This document shows positions 1-7,090 of a DNA stretch of 21,081 nt, piece by piece; position 1 is the stretch's first letter, and each line of letters starts with the position of its first letter. The DNA comes from PALSA-607 sp036510735 (GTDB taxonomy: Bacteria; Actinomycetota; Actinomycetes; Acidothermales; Acidothermaceae): contig DATCDK010000179.1 in assembly GCA_036510735.1 (NCBI GenBank), forward strand, positions 1 to 21,081. Reading direction: 5' to 3'. The position numbers and the translations under genes are program-made. Below the pieces are notes generated by a model, which ran no database searches, was not told where the DNA came from, and was given only the letters and a program-made list of their open reading frames with translations.

Positions 1-1146
1 GCCGGCCGTACTCGTGACAGCCTCCGCTGGATCCGGTGCCACTGACGAGAAGCCCGGAACCAGCCGCGCGATCTCGAGCGCGACGTGCGGCGGGACGCTG
101 TCGGCGATTGCCGGCTGGCGACGAAGGACCTGCATAAGAAGGTCCGTGAGCACGGTGAACGGCAAGTTTGTCTCGCCCTGGTGTGCGCGAACCACGAACG
201 CGCTCGTGTCGACTCGGCTTGCTCGCGCAGACAGCTCGGCGACAAGGCGCGTCTTCCCCGAGCCCGTTTCGCCGACGAGCGCAATGAGCCGACCCTTCGC
301 GCCTTGGGTCAACAGCGCAGTCTCGAGCGCCACCAGCTGAGCAGCCCTTCCGACGAAGTCGTCGGCCACGTCAGGCGGCGGCAAGGCAACAACAGCAGGC
401 CGGACGGCGAGGGGTGCCGGTCGAGTGAGACTGGCGAGGCGACCTGAGCGGATGTCGTCGTACAGAGCGGTGGTCTCGCGCAGCGGTGCCACCCCGAGCT
501 CGTCCGCGAGGGCGCGCACACACTCGCGGTACTGGCGGAGTGCCGCCGACCGTTGACCGGTCATCGCGAGAACTCGAATAGTCGCCTGCTGAGCAGGCTC
601 GTGAAGCACGTCGAGCGCCACCCATCGACGAGCGAGTTCGAGCGCCTCGTCCAGTTCGCCGTCGGCGACCCGTGCCCCGACGAGTACGTCGAGCGCCGTG
701 CTCAGCCGCTGTCTCAAATCATCGGCCGTTGAGTCCTGCCAGTCGTCGAAGTCCGGGCTGTCGCGCACGGCGAACCCGGTCAGAAAGTCGCCGCGGTACA
801 GCGCACACGCCTTGCCCAAAGCACCGACGTCACCAGCTGTGAGGAGCCGCCGAAACTCCACGGCGTCGACGCTTGCCAAGCTTTCGTCCAAGGCGATCGT
901 GGTGCGGGTGACGACGAGTGCGTCGCCGACGCCCGCAGCCGTCACCGAGACGGTGCGCCGCAACGCGCCCCGCGCCCGCTCGTCATCGGAGTCCGGCCAA
1001 AGCATCACCGCTAACCGATCCCGGCTGAGTGGCTGCTCGGCCATCGAGACAAGCGCGAGGAGAGCGACGGCCTTCCGCGTGTCGAAATGGACCGGTCGGC
1101 CGTCGTACTCGATGTGTGGCGGCCCGAGCAGGGCCACGCTCAGCAC
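1..1146 (-). CDS. SARP/AfsR-type regulator, BTAD plus AAA ATPase, C-terminus off the left edge
   Basis: I translated this by hand as 382 uninterrupted residues running off the left edge. Residues 1-95 resemble the OmpR-like winged helix of SARP regulators (LLGPPHIEYDGRPV, then TRKAVALLALVS and RLAVMLWPD). Residues 95-240 fit the bacterial transcriptional activator domain (BTAD), with repeats such as CALYRGDFLTGF and RQYRECVRALADELGVAPL. An AAA/NTPase module follows, with a Walker A GETGSGKT at about 292-299. This layout is that of AfsR-like or large LuxR-like regulators, which act as cytoplasmic ATP-binding transcription activators, often of secondary metabolism. The GTG start at 1146 has a GGAGGG Shine-Dalgarno 6 nt upstream (1153-1158 on the complement). 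It is divergent from the partner-switching operon, which is a plausible but unproven target. Any TPR or LuxR domain beyond the edge cannot be judged. Confidence 0.9.
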   Translation of the reverse strand, partial: MLSVALLGPPHIEYDGRPVHFDTRKAVALLALVSMAEQPLSRDRLAVMLWPDSDDERARGALRRTVSVTAAGVGDALVVTRTTIALDESLASVDAVEFRRLLTAGDVGALGKACALYRGDFLTGFAVRDSPDFDDWQDSTADDLRQRLSTALDVLVGARVADGELDEALELARRWVALDVLHEPAQQATIRVLAMTGQRSAALRQYRECVRALADELGVAPLRETTALYDDIRSGRLASLTRPAPLAVRPAVVALPPPDVADDFVGRAAQLVALETALLTQGAKGRLIALVGETGSGKTRLVAELSARASRVDTSAFVVRAHQGETNLPFTVLTDLLMQVLRRQPAIADSVPPHVALEIARLVPGFSSVAPDPAEAVTSTAG

Positions 1147-1309
1147 CTGGCGCCCTCCGAGGTCTTCAACGGCTGACTGTGACGGTAATCCGCAATCTCG
1201 CGATGACCGTAACGCTTTCGGAACGCTGCGCCGCCAAAGTGGTCCTCGACGAGCCGAGAAGACGCACCGGCTCGGCGACCGAGAAGCCACCCAGCCGGGG
1301 GAGGAATTG
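1147..1309. promoter_or_regulatory. Divergent control region between the SARP gene and the rsb-like operon
   Basis: No convincing gene lies here. The region must hold the SARP promoter and probably that of the plus-strand operon. The motif TGACNGT occurs three times in the same orientation (1174-1180 TGACTGT, 1180-1186 TGACGGT, 1204-1210 TGACCGT). SARP regulators bind direct heptamer repeats, but the spacing here (6 and 24 bp) is not the usual 11-bp periodicity, so an operator is only a suggestion. I could not pick -35/-10 boxes with confidence. Confidence 0.3.
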
Positions 1310-1417
1310 ATGGAGCCGATCTGCGCAGATGTGCCGCCCACGGTCCTACGCTGGTCGCCTTCCGTGCTGCCTTCCACCTGCAGATTCGCCACCTGCAATT
1401 TCAGAGTGGGGTTCTGA
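1310..1417 (+). CDS. 35-residue small ORF translationally coupled to the RsbU-like gene
   Basis: ATG 1310 is preceded by a very strong Shine-Dalgarno (GGGGGAGG, 5 nt spacing). The frame runs 35 codons to a TGA at 1415-1417 that shares its A with the ATG of the phosphatase gene (TGATG). The peptide starts MEPICADVPPTV and ends FRVGF. It has three Cys, no recognisable domain and no clear membrane segment. The phosphatase gene has only a weak ribosome site of its own (GTGGGG), so termination-reinitiation from this ORF would explain its translation. It may be a leader or coupling ORF rather than a functional peptide. The alternative, that it is a chance ORF, is weakened by the match of site and overlap. 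Confidence 0.45.
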   Translation: MEPICADVPPTVLRWSPSVLPSTCRFATCNFRVGF

Positions 1418-2673
1418 TGGCCGAGTCCCTGCTGTCGCACCACGCCGCGCCCGACACCGCGGGTGACTTCACCGAGGTCAGCGTCATGGGCGCGCCCGAC
1501 GCGCTTCCTGACCAGGACGCCCGACGTTCTCGGCTGGCCCGCCTGCGGCGGCGCACCGGAGCAGTGCCGCTGCCCGATGCCGTCGCGCCGGTCCACGCTG
1601 GGCCTTCGTTCGAGATCGCCCAAAACGACCCGATCCTCGGCTACTGCCAGAGCGCAGACGGCCCGGTCGACATCACCGATCTGGTCCTCGACTCCCCCGG
1701 CCTTTCGGCCATGCGGGCAGCCGGCGTCGTCCTCGTGGTCCCGCTCGTCTCCTCCGGCGAATTGATCGGGCTGCTTCACCTGGGGCCGCGGCTTTCCGAG
1801 CGTGACTACTCCACCGACGACCGGCACCTCCTCGACTCCCTCGCCGGGCACGCGGCGCCAGCGATCCGGGTCGGCCAACTCGTGCTTGAGCAGCAGGCCG
1901 AAGCCCGCCAGCGCGAGCGCATCGAGCAAGAACTCAAGGTCGCGCAACTCATTCAGCAGCAGTTCCTGCCCAAGGAACTGCCCGACCTGCCGAGCTGGAC
2001 CGTGGCTGCGTTCTACCGACCTGCCCGCCAGGTCGGTGGCGACTTCTACGACTTCATCACGTTGCGCGACGGCCGGGTCATGGTCGTGGTCGGGGACGTC
2101 ACCGACAAGGGCGTCCCTGCCGCGCTCGTCATGGCGAGCACTCACTCACTGCTCAGATCGACTGCGCCCGAGCTGACCTCGCCGGGGGCGGTGTTGGCCC
2201 ATGTGAATGACCTGCTCTGCCACGACATGCCGAACGCGATGTTTGTGACGTGCCTGGCGTTACTTCTCGATCCCCTGAGTGGCGCGATCGAATACGCCAA
2301 CGCCGGCCACGACTTGCCGTTCCTGCGGACGGCGGACGGCGTGGTGGAGCTCAAGGCGCGGGGCATGCCGCTGGGTCTGATGACCGGCATGGAGTACGAG
2401 CAGAAGACCGCCGAGCTGCAGACCGGCGACTGCCTGTTGCTGCACAGCGACGGGCTTGCAGAGGCGCACAGTCCTAGCCGGGAGATGTTCGGCTTTCCCC
2501 GCGTCGGTGAAGTGGTCGGCCGCGGGCTCTCAGGTGAGGCGCTCATCGATCTGTGCCTGTCGGAGCTCGACCGGTTCACCGGGCCAGATCACGAGCAAGA
2601 GGACGACATCACGCTGGTCAGCCTTCAGCGCACCGGCGGCTCGCGGTTCGTCGATCTCGGAGGTCGATCATGA
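1417..2673 (+). CDS. RsbU-like PP2C (SpoIIE-type) serine phosphatase with GAF-like N-terminus
   Basis: This is a phosphatase of a partner-switching pathway; such enzymes dephosphorylate STAS antagonists so that they can capture an anti-sigma kinase. Residues 80-160 look like the second half of a GAF sensor domain (VVLVVPLVSSGELIGLLHLG). A short coiled coil follows (about 160-190, ending LKVAQLIQQQFLPKELP, the usual linker). The SpoIIE/PP2C domain spans about 195-405, with metal-binding motifs ARQVGGDFYDF, VVVGDVTDKGVPAALVM, YANAGHDLPFL, LLLHSDGLAEA and EQEDDITLVSL all intact, so it should be active. The first 80 residues are Arg/Ala rich and the GAF domain seems to lack its first part. The upstream frame is open back to about 1213 but offers no good start. 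ATG 1417 overlaps the small ORF by TGATG, and the 3' end overlaps the kinase gene by ATGA. Confidence 0.93.
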   Translation: MAESLLSHHAAPDTAGDFTEVSVMGAPDALPDQDARRSRLARLRRRTGAVPLPDAVAPVHAGPSFEIAQNDPILGYCQSADGPVDITDLVLDSPGLSAMRAAGVVLVVPLVSSGELIGLLHLGPRLSERDYSTDDRHLLDSLAGHAAPAIRVGQLVLEQQAEARQRERIEQELKVAQLIQQQFLPKELPDLPSWTVAAFYRPARQVGGDFYDFITLRDGRVMVVVGDVTDKGVPAALVMASTHSLLRSTAPELTSPGAVLAHVNDLLCHDMPNAMFVTCLALLLDPLSGAIEYANAGHDLPFLRTADGVVELKARGMPLGLMTGMEYEQKTAELQTGDCLLLHSDGLAEAHSPSREMFGFPRVGEVVGRGLSGEALIDLCLSELDRFTGPDHEQEDDITLVSLQRTGGSRFVDLGGRS

Positions 2674-3158
2674 CCAGCAACCGGGCGGAGGAGACACCGC
2701 AGCTGCTCGCCGCATTCACCGTGGCGAGCGAGCCTGGAAACGAGCGGGTAGCGCTGCGCGAAGTCGCTGCCGCAGCAGCGGCTTGCGGCTTGACGACCGA
2801 TCAGATGGAGCGGCTCAAGACCGCCGTCGCCGAAGCAACGATGAACGCAATCGAGCACGGCAACGAGAACCGCGCAGAGATTCCGGTCGACATCTCCGTG
2901 ATGCGAACGCTCGACGCCGTCGCGGTCACGATCACCGACAGGGGCGGGGATCGCGCCGACCATGTCGAACGCGAGATGCCCGACATCGAGTTGAAGTTGC
3001 GCGGCGAGCAACGACCACGCGGTTGGGGCTTGTTCCTCTTGCAGAACATGGTCGACGGCATGGAGGTGTCGACGCACGGCGCCTTGCACACCGTGCGGCT
3101 GACGATGCGCACCGGTGGAGATGGCGACGAAGGAGAACAACATGCCGAGCAACTGTGA
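2670..3158 (+). CDS. RsbW-like anti-sigma factor / serine kinase (HATPase_c)
   Basis: A 162-residue cytoplasmic GHKL ATPase of the RsbW/SpoIIAB type. These proteins bind a sigma factor or another output protein and phosphorylate STAS antagonists. Visible motifs are the N-box EATMNAIEHGN (55-65), the G1 box DRGGD (90-94) and the G2 box RPRGWGLFLLQNMVD (115-129). These are the ATP-lid and nucleotide-binding elements, so it should bind ATP. The start ATG 2670 overlaps the phosphatase stop as ATGA, and a GGAGG (2659-2663) sits 6 nt upstream. Longer upstream extensions in this frame lie inside the phosphatase gene and are not credible. The 3' end overlaps the next STAS gene by 17 bp, indicating tight coupling. 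No sigma factor is adjacent. Confidence 0.92.
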   Translation: MTSNRAEETPQLLAAFTVASEPGNERVALREVAAAAAACGLTTDQMERLKTAVAEATMNAIEHGNENRAEIPVDISVMRTLDAVAVTITDRGGDRADHVEREMPDIELKLRGEQRPRGWGLFLLQNMVDGMEVSTHGALHTVRLTMRTGGDGDEGEQHAEQL

Positions 3159-3492
3159 AGTAGATGTTCGACGGCTTCCAGGCACCGTCGTGCTGGCGAT
3201 CCGCGGCGAGATCGATTCAAGCGCATCGCAGCCACTGCGGTCTGCGTACGCAGGGACTCTCGGACCTGACATGGCAACTCGCGTCGTCCTTGACTTCACC
3301 GCGGTCGACTACATGAACTCGACCGGCATCGCCTTGATCGTGGGCATCCTTGCGCAGGCCCGCGCTGAACACCGCACGGTAGCTGCCAGTGGACTGTCCG
3401 AGCACTATCGCCAGATCTTCGAGATCACTCGGCTGTCCGACTTCATCCAAATGTTCGCAGACGTCGACGACGCCATCGCCATCACCACTTAA
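3142..3492 (+). CDS. STAS-domain anti-anti-sigma factor (RsbV/SpoIIAA type), copy 1
   Basis: A single-domain STAS protein of 116 residues, the usual size for RsbV/SpoIIAA. It shows the beta strand VVLAIRGEIDSSAS and the signature VVLDFTAVDYMNSTGIALIV. The Ser of MNSTG aligns with the phosphorylated Ser58 of SpoIIAA (DSSG). It is therefore predicted to be phosphorylated by the preceding kinase and dephosphorylated by the RsbU-like enzyme. I chose ATG 3142 because AAGGAG (3130-3135) sits 6 nt upstream. An in-frame upstream ATG at 3115 lies deeper in the kinase gene with no clear site. The C-terminal stretch EHYRQIFEITRL is nearly repeated in the next gene, indicating a tandem duplication. Confidence 0.92.
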   Translation: MPSNCEVDVRRLPGTVVLAIRGEIDSSASQPLRSAYAGTLGPDMATRVVLDFTAVDYMNSTGIALIVGILAQARAEHRTVAASGLSEHYRQIFEITRLSDFIQMFADVDDAIAITT

Positions 3493-3532
3493 TCAACGGC
3501 ACTTGACGGTCTCCGTCGTGAGGGGAAAAACC

Positions 3533-3892
3533 ATGGACGCACCAACAGTGAGCATGGATGTACGTCACATAGCGACCGGCACTGCGGTAGTCGACATTGC
3601 CGGTGAGGTGACCGCCGCGTGCGAGCCGATTCTGATGTCGGCGTACCAGCAGGTCAGTGACAACGACACGCAACGTGTCGTGCTCAACTTCACCGACCTC
3701 GAATACATGAACAGCGGTGGTATCGGGATGCTCGTGACGTTGCTCGTACGCACCAACCGGCAACGGCAGCAACTATCGGCGTACGGCTTGTCGCCGCACT
3801 ACAGGCAGATCTTCGAGCTGACCCGGCTCGACGAGGCCATCACCATCTTCGACGACGAAACGGCTGCACTCGCGGCCCTCACCACCAGGTGA
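3533..3892 (+). CDS. STAS-domain anti-anti-sigma factor, copy 2
   Basis: A second RsbV-like STAS protein, 119 residues, separated by 40 bp from the first. It has the signature VVLNFTDLEYMNSGGIGMLV, with the predicted phosphoacceptor Ser in MNSGG, and the shared C-terminal block PHYRQIFELTRL. The two copies align along their whole length but have diverged, mostly at the N-terminus and in the last 25 residues. They may be read by different phosphatases or bind the kinase with different affinity. ATG 3533 follows an AGGGG-type site (3521-3525). The same frame is open upstream to 3389 inside copy 1, but that stretch has no STAS similarity. A downstream ATG (Met8) is possible but less likely. Confidence 0.91.
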   Translation: MDAPTVSMDVRHIATGTAVVDIAGEVTAACEPILMSAYQQVSDNDTQRVVLNFTDLEYMNSGGIGMLVTLLVRTNRQRQQLSAYGLSPHYRQIFELTRLDEAITIFDDETAALAALTTR

Positions 3893-3902
3893 AGAGGAAG
3901 AC

Positions 3903-4718
3903 ATGAACACGCAAAGGCCAGACCTCAAGCCCGCCGACGACAAGGGCACCCCCGTCGAATCAACGCCGGCCGCAAGTGCACTCGCTCCGAGGAGCGACCA
4001 CCAGAACTGGGCGGCCAACGTACAGCGGCTCAGTGTCGAGAAGCGCGACGGCGTCCGCGGCACGAATGTCGCTGGCCGCCGGCTCACCGGCCCGATCCAG
4101 GGCTTCGGGAAGATGTGGCAGAAGACCTACGTGACGTCGCTTGGACGTGACGTGTCTCCGGAGCACGCGATCAGCGAGTGGCGTGCGCACTTCGCCGACT
4201 TCTGGCCCAAAGGAAACCGTTTCGCGGGAGGCATGGCCGGTCTTAATCCCGGCGACGTGGCTCTGATCGACATGTCCCTTGCGCCGGGCGCGCCTCGTCT
4301 GTCCACCGGTGTGATGGTGCTCTATGCCGATGAGCAGTCGTTCACGTTCATGACCCCTCAAGGTCACATGTTCGCCGGCTGGATTACCTTCAGTGCCGAG
4401 CGGACGGCGACGGGCACGACGAATCTGCAGGCGCAGGTATTGCTGCGGGCAAACGATCCGATCTACGAGCTCGCGTTGATCTTCGGCGGCCATCGCAAGG
4501 AGAACAAGTTCTGGGAACAGACACTCACGTCGGTGGCACGGCACCTCGCAGTCGCGGACCCAGTGGTCGAGGCTCACGTCGTGTGTGTCGACAGCAGCCG
4601 ACAGTGGCGGCACTGGACTAACGTGTGGCACAACGCTGCAATCCGCAGTCTGTTCCAATCGGGAGCACGCATCGTGACAGCACCGTTCCGGCGGTTGCGC
4701 GCCAAACCGCATGGGTGA
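3903..4718 (+). CDS. Conserved protein of unknown function, possibly SRPBCC/DUF1990-like
   Basis: 271 residues, not assigned with confidence. Residues 1-45 are polar and low in complexity, probably a flexible tail. The rest alternates strands and turns, with blocks such as FAGGMAGLNPGDVALIDM, STGVMVLYADEQSFTFMT, HMFAGWITFSAER and LIFGGHRKENKFWEQTL. The strand-rich core with one long C-terminal helix (WEQTLTSVARHLAV) recalls helix-grip (SRPBCC or DUF1990-like) folds that bind hydrophobic ligands. That is an impression, not a family match. There is no signal peptide or membrane segment. ATG 3903 has AGGAAG just upstream and lies 10 bp after the STAS gene. The 3' end overlaps the FAD enzyme gene by 8 bp, so the two products probably act together. 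Confidence 0.75.
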   Translation: MNTQRPDLKPADDKGTPVESTPAASALAPRSDHQNWAANVQRLSVEKRDGVRGTNVAGRRLTGPIQGFGKMWQKTYVTSLGRDVSPEHAISEWRAHFADFWPKGNRFAGGMAGLNPGDVALIDMSLAPGAPRLSTGVMVLYADEQSFTFMTPQGHMFAGWITFSAERTATGTTNLQAQVLLRANDPIYELALIFGGHRKENKFWEQTLTSVARHLAVADPVVEAHVVCVDSSRQWRHWTNVWHNAAIRSLFQSGARIVTAPFRRLRAKPHG

Positions 4719-6138
4719 TGCTCCGGACGCGATCGTCGTCGGGTCGGGGCCGAACGGCCTCGCCGCAGCTGTCACCCTTGCCGACGCGGGCCTGCGGGTG
4801 CACGTCTACGAGGGTGCGGCTGCGCCCGGCGGCGGCGCACGAACGGAAGAACTGACACTCCCTGGATTTCGTCATGACGTGTGCTCGGCGGCACACCCGC
4901 TAGCACTGGCTTCACCGTTCTTTCGTCGATTCAACCTGCAGTCGCGCGGCGTCCGGATACTCGAGCCTGACGTGCAGTTTGCGCACCCACTCGACGGCGG
5001 TCGGGCGGGTTATGTGGTGCGTTCGGTCGACGAAACCGCCGACGCTCTGGGTGCCGACGCGGCCGCATATCGGCGCTGGTGCGCCCGCTCGGTGCACAAC
5101 GCCGATGATGTCGTCGAGACAGTGTTGTCCAACCTGCGCCGCCCACCACGGCATCCCCTGCGGGTCGCCGGGTTCGGGCTGGCGGCGTTGCAGCCGGCGT
5201 CCCTCATGGCACGGCACTTTGGCACTGACGAAGCGCGCGGCCTGCTCGCCGGTGTGGCCGCGCACTCGATGTTGAAGCTGAGCCGCCCGCCGAGCGGCGC
5301 TGTCGCACTGCTGCTGACAACCCTCGGACACTCGGTCGGCTGGCCGGTCATCGAGGGTGGATCGAGCAACTTGATCGCAGCGATGGTCAGAGCCATCGAG
5401 GACGCCGGTGGCGCTGTCGTCACCGATCAATGGGTTACGTCGCTTGACGAGTTGCCGCCCTCGCGTGCCGTGCTGCTCGATATCACCCCGCGGTCGCTCC
5501 TCGACCTCGGCGGCGACCGCTTGTCGTCGGCGTACCGGCGGGCGCTTCGGAATTTCCGCTACGGCGCAGGAGTGTGCAAGGTCGACTTCGCCTTGTCGGC
5601 GCCAGTGCCGTGGACGGCGGAGCCGTGCCTGCGTGCGGGGACCGTACACCTCGGCGGCACGTTCGAGGAGGTCGCGCAAAGCGAGGACGACGTGGCGTCG
5701 GGACGCCACCCCGAGCGGCCCTACGTGCTCGTCGTCCAGGCCGGGGTCGTGGACCCGACCCGTGCACCGGCTGGGCAGCACACGTTGTGGACCTACTGCC
5801 ATGTCCCCGCCGGTTCCACCATCGACATGAGCGCGCGGATCGAGGCGCAGATCGAACGGTTCGCGCCGGGCTTTCGCGACCTGGTGCTCGCGAAAGCGGT
5901 GCGTACGGCCGCACAGGAGGAGGAGCACAACCCGAACTACCCCGGTGGAGACATCGCTTCGGGCGCGCAAACCCTGTGGCAGACCTTCGCCCGGCCCGCG
6001 TTGCGCTGGAATCCTTATCGCACCGGCATTCCAGGCGTGTACCTGTGCTCCGCGTCGACTCCCCCAGGTGCCGGTGTGCATGGGCGATGCGGCGAACTCG
6101 CGGCGCAGACTGCGCTCCGAGAAGTATTCGGCGCTTAA
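4711..6138 (+). CDS. Phytoene-desaturase-like FAD/NAD(P)-dependent oxidoreductase
   Basis: 475 residues of the CrtI/phytoene dehydrogenase-like amine oxidase superfamily. The N-terminal dinucleotide-binding fold is clear (IVVGSGPNGLAAAVTLADAG, then VYEGAAAPGGGARTEE). The block PGFRHDVCSAAHPLALASPFF is typical of the PYROXD2-like branch, and the C-terminal FAD motif GVYLCSASTPPGAGVHGRCGE closes the family pattern. Length fits (usual range about 480-530). No carotenoid or isoprenoid genes are nearby, so a carotene substrate is not supported; the CrtI label gives only the fold and FAD chemistry. It overlaps the upstream unknown gene by 8 bp, placing it at the end of the partner-switching operon. 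Its stop overlaps the convergent small gene by 4 bp. Confidence 0.85.
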   Translation: MGDAPDAIVVGSGPNGLAAAVTLADAGLRVHVYEGAAAPGGGARTEELTLPGFRHDVCSAAHPLALASPFFRRFNLQSRGVRILEPDVQFAHPLDGGRAGYVVRSVDETADALGADAAAYRRWCARSVHNADDVVETVLSNLRRPPRHPLRVAGFGLAALQPASLMARHFGTDEARGLLAGVAAHSMLKLSRPPSGAVALLLTTLGHSVGWPVIEGGSSNLIAAMVRAIEDAGGAVVTDQWVTSLDELPPSRAVLLDITPRSLLDLGGDRLSSAYRRALRNFRYGAGVCKVDFALSAPVPWTAEPCLRAGTVHLGGTFEEVAQSEDDVASGRHPERPYVLVVQAGVVDPTRAPAGQHTLWTYCHVPAGSTIDMSARIEAQIERFAPGFRDLVLAKAVRTAAQEEEHNPNYPGGDIASGAQTLWQTFARPALRWNPYRTGIPGVYLCSASTPPGAGVHGRCGELAAQTALREVFGA

Positions 6139-6332
6139 ATAGCTGCTAACAGCTGCGCGCACTCCGGACACGCGCTCCCAGAGGTGCTGTCGAAGCTCCC
6201 GAGGAGGCGGATCTTGATCGGGCCGGCGCCGCATAAGGCGGTCGGCCCCGACACGGTCTTCTTCACGGCGTGCCGGACCTGAGGCCGGGCAGGCGCCTCC
6301 AGCTGAACCGTGGCTCCCTGCTCATATCCCAT
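6135..6332 (-). CDS. Small conserved-looking Cys protein, unknown function
   Basis: 65 residues from ATG 6332 (68 from the in-frame GTG at 6341). It reads as a real small protein: a basic middle (RHAVKKTVSGPTALCGAG), then a C-terminal SACPECAQLLAAI. The single upstream Cys plus CPEC could form a metal or redox site, but the pattern is incomplete for a classical zinc ribbon. No signal peptide or membrane segment. It is the last gene of the minus-strand group, 24 bp after the rhomboid stop. Its TAA (6135-6137) is interleaved with the TAA of the opposing FAD gene (6136-6138). Neither start has a good Shine-Dalgarno, so the start is uncertain. Confidence 0.6.
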   Translation of the reverse strand: MGYEQGATVQLEAPARPQVRHAVKKTVSGPTALCGAGPIKIRLLGSFDSTSGSACPECAQLLAAI

Positions 6333-6356
6333 GAAACACACATTCCCGGGACGTAG

Positions 6357-7073
6357 CTACCCCAATCCCATGTCGTCGAGTTCCTTGTGCAGCGCTGCCC
6401 GTGACGAATCGCCGCTCGGGGCAGCGGCGGGCTTGCGTGGCCGTGGCTCTGCCTTGGGTCTGCTGGGCGGGCGCTGCCTCAACAGCAACGCCGCAGCGAT
6501 ACCGCCGAGGAGGCCGAACAGATGTGCCTGCCAGCTGATGTGCGGATCGTTGGGGAGTACGCCTTGCAGGATCGACCAGTACGACAGGGCAACGACAATG
6601 CCCACGATGACATCGAGGAAGTGCCGTTCAACGATCCCGCGCACGACCACGTAGCCGAAGTAGCCGAAGACAACTCCACTCGCTCCGACCTCGACAGCAT
6701 GGGTCGACGAGAACAACCAGCTGCCAAGACCGCTCGTCACCACAATGAAGACGGTCACCGCGATGAAGCGTCGAATCCCTCGATAGGCGGCGAAGAAGCC
6801 CAGAAAGAACAGCGGTGCGGAGTTGGCTTCGATATGCGAAAAGCTCCAGTGCAGCAAGGGCGCGCTGAAGATGTCGGGCAACCGCGACGGTTCACGAGCG
6901 ACTATGCCGAAGTGCTTGCTCAGCCCGTAGTGGTCGATCGAGTTGGCGATCTGCACTGCCCAGAGCACCGCGAGCACGCCGGCCATGACGAACAACGCGC
7001 TTCTCGCGTCGGCCAATGCGCGCTCTGAATTGGAACGCGCAGCAACGTCGTTGTCACGCGGACGGCGAGTCAC
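6357..7073 (-). CDS. Rhomboid-family intramembrane serine protease
   Basis: 238 residues with about six membrane segments (roughly 26-45, 85-97, 102-122, 128-147, 153-171, 182-198). The catalytic Ser lies in GASG (Ser132, context VEVGASGVVFGYFGY) and the His in WQAHLFGLLGG (His184). The HWSFSHIEANS stretch (76-85) supplies the conserved His/Asn of the oxyanion region. All the residues of an active rhomboid are therefore present. It would cleave membrane-anchored substrates inside the bilayer; the substrate is unknown. The C-terminal 40 residues are a Pro/Arg/Ala cytosolic tail. The GTG start at 7073 has no Shine-Dalgarno but has TATGCT exactly 6 nt upstream. It lies 17 bp after the diguanylate cyclase gene. 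Confidence 0.92.
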   Translation of the reverse strand: MTRRPRDNDVAARSNSERALADARSALFVMAGVLAVLWAVQIANSIDHYGLSKHFGIVAREPSRLPDIFSAPLLHWSFSHIEANSAPLFFLGFFAAYRGIRRFIAVTVFIVVTSGLGSWLFSSTHAVEVGASGVVFGYFGYVVVRGIVERHFLDVIVGIVVALSYWSILQGVLPNDPHISWQAHLFGLLGGIAAALLLRQRPPSRPKAEPRPRKPAAAPSGDSSRAALHKELDDMGLG

Positions 7074-7079
7074 ACGTCC

Positions 7080-7085
7080 AGCATA
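7080..7085 (-). promoter_or_regulatory. Candidate -10 box of a leaderless rhomboid transcript
   Basis: TATGCT on the minus strand ends 6 nt before the GTG start at 7073, so transcription would begin at or next to the start codon. No -35 box is evident. The site lies between the cyclase stop and the rhomboid start, so the rhomboid may have its own promoter besides read-through. Confidence 0.45.
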
Positions 7086-7090
7086 GGTAG

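Noticed and set aside
698..1309. Long plus-strand open frame ahead of the small ORF
   Set aside because: It is antisense to the SARP gene, whose minus-strand frame shows clear winged-helix and BTAD motifs. Only the part from ATG 1310, with its own ribosome site, is kept.
2625..3299. Minus-strand 224-codon open frame over the kinase gene
   Set aside because: Antisense to a gene with intact N, G1 and G2 boxes; Arg/Cys-rich composition typical of a shadow frame.
3960..4775. Minus-strand 271-codon open frame, same length as the real gene on the other strand
   Set aside because: The plus-strand frame has a ribosome site, operon spacing and protein-like composition; the minus frame is His/Arg-rich shadow.
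4711..6138. Carotenoid biosynthesis gene cluster
   Set aside because: The enzyme is CrtI-like in fold only; no crtB, crtE or other isoprenoid gene is in the window.
4912..6234. Minus-strand 440-codon open frame over the FAD oxidoreductase
   Set aside because: The plus strand carries the full FAD family pattern; the minus frame shows no motif.
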